Assembly (NCBI RefSeq): GCF_018860525.1
Contig: NZ_JAHKPM010000025.1
Coordinates: forward strand, 1 to 64,000
Reading direction: 5' to 3'
DNA length: 64,000 nucleotides
Origin: Vibrio hepatarius
GTDB lineage: Bacteria > Pseudomonadota > Gammaproteobacteria > Enterobacterales > Vibrionaceae
Positions 60,071 through 64,000 of the stretch are shown here, piece by piece. The first letter of the stretch is position 1. Each line of letters begins with the position of its first letter. The position numbers and the translations under genes were made by a program. The notes beneath the pieces are model-generated. The model searched no databases and was not told where the DNA came from. It saw nothing but the letters and a program-made list of their open reading frames with translations.

Positions 60071-60381
60071 TTGTAGGTACAAATAGAATACACAATATGG
60101 CACGCATAGTAATTCTTTCATAACTATCGCCTTCTTAAAGAATTAAATTAGATATCAGCTAAAACGACTCATACATAAACAATAATTATCACTTCATCAC
60201 ACCTAACCTACATGGTATTTATGTGACGAAAAAATAAATTTTTGCTCACTTTTACTACTACACAACATCGGGTGGTGATATTCTCAGGAGTTAGAGTTCG
60301 TCGGCTAAACAAGCCTTGCACAATGGTGAGGTTTTAAAGTCATTTGCCAAAACTTTCCTCACCACAGTTAAGGAGTCATCT

Positions 60382-61854
60382 GTGTCTGAATTCCATTCTG
60401 CAATAAGCAACTTGTCACCTAGCCTTGTATGGCAGTTTTTCGACAAGATTTGCTCCATCCCACATCCTTCTAAACATGAGGAAGCACTAGCTCAGTACAT
60501 AATAGGCTGGGCCAAAGAGCAGAACTTGGCCGTTCGAAGAGATACCGTGGGTAATGTATTTATCAAAAAACCTGCAACACCTGGTATGGAAAATAAGAAA
60601 GGGGTCGTACTGCAAGCCCATATTGATATGGTCCCGCAGAAAAATGAGGACACCGTCCATGATTTCACTAAGGATCCAATCCAGCCTTACATTGATGGCG
60701 AGTGGGTGACAGCGAAAGGCACAACGCTTGGTGCGGATAATGGCATGGGTATGGCGTCATGTTTATCTGTACTCGCTTCTAATGATATCAAGCATGGACC
60801 ATTAGAAGTCTTGCTGACTATCGATGAAGAAGCAGGTATGACAGGTGCTTTTGGGCTGGAAGCTGGTTGGCTAGAAGGAGTGATCTTACTCAATACTGAT
60901 TCCGAACAAGAAGGTGAAGTATACATGGGTTGCGCTGGTGGTGTTGATGGTGAAATAGCTTTCGACATTCAACGCGAAGCGATTCCCAATGGCTACACTA
61001 CTCGTCAGCTTACCATGAAAGGTCTAAAGGGTGGGCACTCTGGCTGTGATATACATACCGGTCGAAGCAACGCCAACAAACTCGTTGCTCGCTTTCTTGC
61101 CGGTCACGCTCAAGAGTTAGATCTACGTTTGATTGAATTTCGTGGAGGAAGCCTTCGTAATGCCATCCCTCGTGAAGCTTTCGTGACCGTTGCTATACCT
61201 GCTGAAAATGAATCAAAGTTGGCAGACTTATTCAATGCATATACTAACCAAATACAGCAAGAGTTAGGAAAAACGGAAACCAGTATCATTTCTCTTAATC
61301 AAGAGATAGAGCCAACCGAAAAGGTGCTCTCCGTTGCCGACCAACAGCGCTTTATTGCAGCACTTAATGCATGCCCTAATGGGGTTATACGTATGAGTGA
61401 TGAAATAGAAGGTGTGGTCGAAACGTCACTCAATGTGGGGGTTATCAGTACTGAAGCCAACACGATTAAGATACTTTGTCTTGTGCGCTCTTTAATCGAC
61501 TCTGGTCGTAGTCAAGTAGAAAGCATACTTACCTCAATTGCAGAGCTTGCCAATGCTAGCATTGAATTTTCTGGAGCTTATCCAGGTTGGAAGCCAGACG
61601 CAGACTCGGAGATTATGTCCATTTTTCGCGAAATGTATCAAGGCATCTATGGCCATAAACCAAACATTATGGTTATCCACGCAGGTCTCGAATGTGGCTT
61701 ATTTAAAAATCCTTATCCAAATATGGATATGGTCTCGTTTGGCCCGACCATAAAATTCCCCCACTCTCCAGATGAGAAAGTAAAAATAGATACAGTCGCG
61801 CTATATTGGGAGCAAATGGTAGCTTTGCTTGAAGCTATCCCAGAAAAAAACTAA
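60382..61854 (+). CDS. pepD: Aminoacyl-histidine dipeptidase (peptidase D)
   Basis: This is 490 residues from a GTG at 60382 with AAGGAG six bases upstream; the resulting start MSEFHSAISNLSPSLVW resembles E. coli PepD (485). It is an M20 metallopeptidase cutting Xaa-His and other dipeptides in the cytosol. Metal and catalytic residues lie in LQAHIDMVPQ (His80, Asp82), LGADNGMGMA, TIDEEAGMTGAFG and LNTDSEQEGE. The lid domain follows with KGGHSGCDIHTGRSNA. A terminator follows. Confidence 0.95.
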   Translation: MSEFHSAISNLSPSLVWQFFDKICSIPHPSKHEEALAQYIIGWAKEQNLAVRRDTVGNVFIKKPATPGMENKKGVVLQAHIDMVPQKNEDTVHDFTKDPIQPYIDGEWVTAKGTTLGADNGMGMASCLSVLASNDIKHGPLEVLLTIDEEAGMTGAFGLEAGWLEGVILLNTDSEQEGEVYMGCAGGVDGEIAFDIQREAIPNGYTTRQLTMKGLKGGHSGCDIHTGRSNANKLVARFLAGHAQELDLRLIEFRGGSLRNAIPREAFVTVAIPAENESKLADLFNAYTNQIQQELGKTETSIISLNQEIEPTEKVLSVADQQRFIAALNACPNGVIRMSDEIEGVVETSLNVGVISTEANTIKILCLVRSLIDSGRSQVESILTSIAELANASIEFSGAYPGWKPDADSEIMSIFREMYQGIYGHKPNIMVIHAGLECGLFKNPYPNMDMVSFGPTIKFPHSPDEKVKIDTVALYWEQMVALLEAIPEKN

Positions 61855-61877
61855 TCTGCGAAATTACCTCAGATACA

Positions 61878-61902
61878 ACAGGGGCAAGTATTAAGCCCCT
61901 GT
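61878..61902 (+). terminator. Terminator after pepD
   Basis: The 8-base stem ACAGGGGC/GCCCCTGT with a 9-base loop is followed by ATATTCCTTAT, a weak U-tract. It lies 24 bases after the pepD stop. Confidence 0.65.
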
Positions 61903-62134
61903 ATATTCCTTATCATCTTGCCACAATGTCTAGCTTTCCGATAAAGCAGTGAAACCAACAACAGTGATAGATATTATTTGTCGTCACGATGAGTTTTTTC
62001 TGTTCGTCCAATTTCTCCAATATTGCTAGGATAGCAGCCTCATTTGAATAGACCATTAGCCAATCTTAATAAGCTTTTTGTCATAATAAACAATTTGTTA
62101 AAATTTTTGTTTGATCAATGGTTGAGGTTAAACT

Positions 62135-62572
62135 GTGATAAAAAATAAAATGGTGGTTGGTTGGCGAGAAACCATTAACCTTCCAGAACTTGGAATAGCC
62201 CAAATTAACGCCAAAGTTGACACTGGTGCGCGTACTTCATGTCTGCATACCTTTAAAACGAAAAAGTTTGAGAAGCAAAATGCTTCTTGGGTTCGATTTT
62301 GGATTCACCCGAGACAACGAAGTACAGAAGAAACCATCATCTGTGAGGCCCCTATTATTGACGAGCGACTAGTAAGAGACTCTGGAGGGCATGAAGAGTC
62401 TCGCTACGTCATTGAATCCATTTGCTCACTCGGAGGGCAAACTTGGCCAATAGAAATTACTCTCACCAATCGTGAAAACATGTCATTTCGCATGCTTTTG
62501 GGACGAATTGCAATGCGAGAGCGCATCATAGTTGATCCGAGCAAATCATATTTAATACCTTTCAAGGAATGA
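62135..62572 (+). CDS. rimB: RimB-type retropepsin-like protein (ATP-dependent zinc protease family)
   Basis: This is 145 residues from a GTG at 62135 with GAGGT upstream. The aspartic-protease-like motif [13 protein letters not shown] at 26-38 has the D-T-G-A core, and the later [16 protein letters not shown] is also family-typical (PF05618, named ATP-dependent zinc protease). In Pseudomonas a member called RimB works with RimK. Its stop overlaps the frame of rimK, so the two are coupled. Whether it cleaves glutamate tails is not established here. Confidence 0.85.
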   Translation: MIKNKMVVGWRETINLPELGIAQINAKVDTGARTSCLHTFKTKKFEKQNASWVRFWIHPRQRSTEETIICEAPIIDERLVRDSGGHEESRYVIESICSLGGQTWPIEITLTNRENMSFRMLLGRIAMRERIIVDPSKSYLIPFKE

Positions 62573-62577
62573 GCTCA

Positions 62578-63483
62578 ATGAAAATTGGAATTCTATCGCG
62601 TAATGCACACTTGTATTCGAATCAACGCTTAATTGAAGCTGCGCAAAACCGAGGTCATGAAGTCAAGGTTATTGATGCCTTGCGCTGTTATATGAATATC
62701 AACTCGGATAAGCCACAAATCCACTTCAAAGGAGAAGAGTTATCGGGATTTGACGCTATTATTCCTAGAATTGGTGCTTCGGTGACCTTTTATGGTACAG
62801 CCGTGCTACGTCAATTTGAAATGATGGGCGTATATCCAGTCAACGAATCAGTAGCAATCACTCGTTCACGTGACAAACTTCGTTCGATGCAGCTGTTATC
62901 GCGCAAAGGTGTAGGGATGCCGATCACAGGATTCGCGAGTAAACCTGATGATGTTAAAGATCTGCTGGAAATGGTTGGTGGTACCCCAGTAGTTATCAAG
63001 CTTCTTGAGGGTACACAAGGCATTGGAGTCGTTTTGGCAGAAACACGTAAAGCGGCTGAAAGTGTAATTGAAGCTTTTATGGGGCTCAAGGCAAACATTA
63101 TGGTTCAGGAATACATCAAAGAAGCTGAAGGAGCCGACGTTCGCTGCTTTGTTATCGGAGACAAAGTAATAGCAGCAATGAAACGTCAGGGTGCTGAGGG
63201 CGAATTTCGCTCTAACCTGCATCGCGGTGGCAGTGCATCTTTAACAAAAATCACACCACAAGAACGCCGAACCGCAATCGCAGCAGCTAAAATAATGGGA
63301 CTGAATGTTGCTGGCGTCGACCTACTAAGATCTTCTAGAGGCCCATTGGTGATGGAAGTCAATTCCTCACCGGGTCTTGAAGGGATTGAGGCGGCTACCG
63401 GAAAAGACATCGCTGGAATGATAATAGAATTTATCCAAAAGAATGCAGCAAGTAAAAGGACAAAAACCCGTGGCAAAGGCTAA
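62578..63483 (+). CDS. rimK: RimK ATP-grasp glutamate ligase
   Basis: This is 301 residues from the ATG at 62578, which has AAGGA nine bases upstream; the earlier ATG at 62569 sits against that site and is unlikely. E. coli RimK has 300 residues and starts MKIAILSRD, compared with MKIGILSRN here. It adds glutamate residues to the C-terminus of ribosomal protein S6. The ATP-grasp fold is shown by [35 protein letters not shown] and [24 protein letters not shown]. It overlaps the next gene by 14 bases. Confidence 0.96.
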   Translation: MKIGILSRNAHLYSNQRLIEAAQNRGHEVKVIDALRCYMNINSDKPQIHFKGEELSGFDAIIPRIGASVTFYGTAVLRQFEMMGVYPVNESVAITRSRDKLRSMQLLSRKGVGMPITGFASKPDDVKDLLEMVGGTPVVIKLLEGTQGIGVVLAETRKAAESVIEAFMGLKANIMVQEYIKEAEGADVRCFVIGDKVIAAMKRQGAEGEFRSNLHRGGSASLTKITPQERRTAIAAAKIMGLNVAGVDLLRSSRGPLVMEVNSSPGLEGIEAATGKDIAGMIIEFIQKNAASKRTKTRGKG

Positions 63484-64000
63484 AAAAAATCGCGTATTTG
63501 AGTTTCTCAGTCATTCAATACTCCCCGGTGAGAGAAAGGTCATTGAATTGGAGGCGGCAAAACTCTACACACATTCCCCTCTATCGATCACTGTTGAAAT
63601 AATCAACGGAAGATTGGCGGGGCCTGTTCTTATGGTGAATGCAGCAATCCATGGTGATGAGCTTAACGGTGTTGAGATTGTTCGCCAGCTCATAGACACC
63701 ATAGAGATCGACAAACTCAAAGGCACACTCATTGCAGTCCCTATCGTTAATGTATTTGGTTTCATTCACAAATCACGTTACCTTCCCGATAGGCGAGATC
63801 TCAACCGTTGTTTCCCTGGAAGTGAAAAAGGCTCTTTAGCCTCTCGGATGGCTTACACTTTTTTTTCTCATTTGGCAAAACGTTGCGATTACATTATTGA
63901 TCTACACACAGGCTCAATACATAGGACTAACTTACCACAAGTCCGTGCCAACTTGACTAACATAGATACTCTTCGCATCGCTCAGGCCTTCGCTACCCCC
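63470..64000 (+). CDS. Succinylglutamate desuccinylase/aspartoacylase-family protein (partial, runs off the window)
   Basis: A GTG at 63470 opens a frame of 177 codons to the edge, overlapping the end of rimK by 14 bases, with AGGA upstream. The zinc-carboxypeptidase-like site of the AstE/AspA family is visible: [15 protein letters not shown] (His61, Glu64), RDLNRCFPG (about 109-117) and IIDLHTGS, whose His is the third zinc ligand. Substrates in the family are N-acylated amino acids such as succinylglutamate. Its coupling to rimK points to glutamate- or acyl-amino-acid-related chemistry, but this is inference. The C-terminus is not in the window. Confidence 0.85.
   Translation, partial: MAKAKKNRVFEFLSHSILPGERKVIELEAAKLYTHSPLSITVEIINGRLAGPVLMVNAAIHGDELNGVEIVRQLIDTIEIDKLKGTLIAVPIVNVFGFIHKSRYLPDRRDLNRCFPGSEKGSLASRMAYTFFSHLAKRCDYIIDLHTGSIHRTNLPQVRANLTNIDTLRIAQAFATP

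Larger units (their letters stand above)
59761..60381. other. Divergent intergenic region between the purine permease and pepD
   Basis: This region of about 620 AT-rich bases has no supportable gene. It holds the permease promoter and PurR-like box at its left end. A perfect 15-base inverted repeat lies at 60033-60070. Near the right end GGTGAGG/CCTCACC (60325-60331 and 60357-60363) could fold in the pepD leader. The frame before the GTG of pepD is open back to 60316, but I treat it as leader. Confidence 0.5.

Overview
The window looks like part of the main chromosome of a Vibrio-like gammaproteobacterium. This rests on gene content and order: the yafD-mltD-gloB-yafS-rnhA-dnaQ block, the rpsB-tsf-pyrH-frr-uppS-cdsA-dxr-rseP-bamA-skp-lpxD-fabZ-lpxA-lpxB-rnhB-dnaE-accA run, nrdR-ribD-ribE-ribB-ribH-nusB-thiL-pgpA, crl next to frsA and gpt, and a RibB protein with a degenerate cyclohydrolase domain. 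I see no rRNA, tRNA, CRISPR array, insertion sequence or prophage.

Bases 1-4900 are the only accessory part. From the left edge they hold: a reading frame running off the window and interrupted by one in-frame TGA; two hypothetical membrane proteins; the C-terminal remnant of a LysR regulator; and a tail-to-tail pair made of a LuxR-type regulator and a shorter homologous protein that keeps only the ligand-binding-like domain. Next come about 600 bases without a gene, rich in palindromes and inverted repeats and holding a strong terminator not assigned to any gene.

Bases 4900-23000 hold an AbgT-family transporter; zinc-independent ribosomal protein paralogues L31B and L36B behind a Zur-like palindrome; trmO and proS; a YafJ-type amidotransferase; gmhA; fadE behind a FadR-like site; a TIGR03503-type protein; dnaQ/rnhA; a methyltransferase; gloB; mltD; yafD; glnB; a small cytochrome c; and tilS.

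Bases 23100-42600, all on the minus strand, form the long core cluster for translation, isoprenoid, phospholipid, outer-membrane and lipid A synthesis, DNA polymerase III and acetyl-CoA carboxylase. Transcription runs from rpsB down to accA. Perfect hairpins with U-tracts sit inside this cluster (rpsB/tsf, tsf/pyrH, frr/uppS, lpxD/fabZ, lpxA/lpxB), so it is probably divided by attenuation.

Bases 42900-47030 hold map (with insertions around its metal site), glnD and yaeH on the plus strand. Bases 47100-60000 are again on the minus strand: riboflavin/thiamine genes (nrdR-ribD-ribE-ribBX and ribH-nusB-thiL-pgpA), proBA, crl, frsA, gpt and a purine permease behind a PurR-like box. Bases 60300-64000, plus strand, hold pepD and a three-gene run of a RimB-type retropepsin-like protein, RimK, and an AstE/AspA-family protein cut by the window edge.

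The least explained parts are the convergent LuxR/LuxR-like pair, the interrupted gene at the left edge and the repeat-rich gap at 4333-4885. Most of the remaining sequence is conventional core genome, and I found no convincing evidence for a wholly new multi-gene system.
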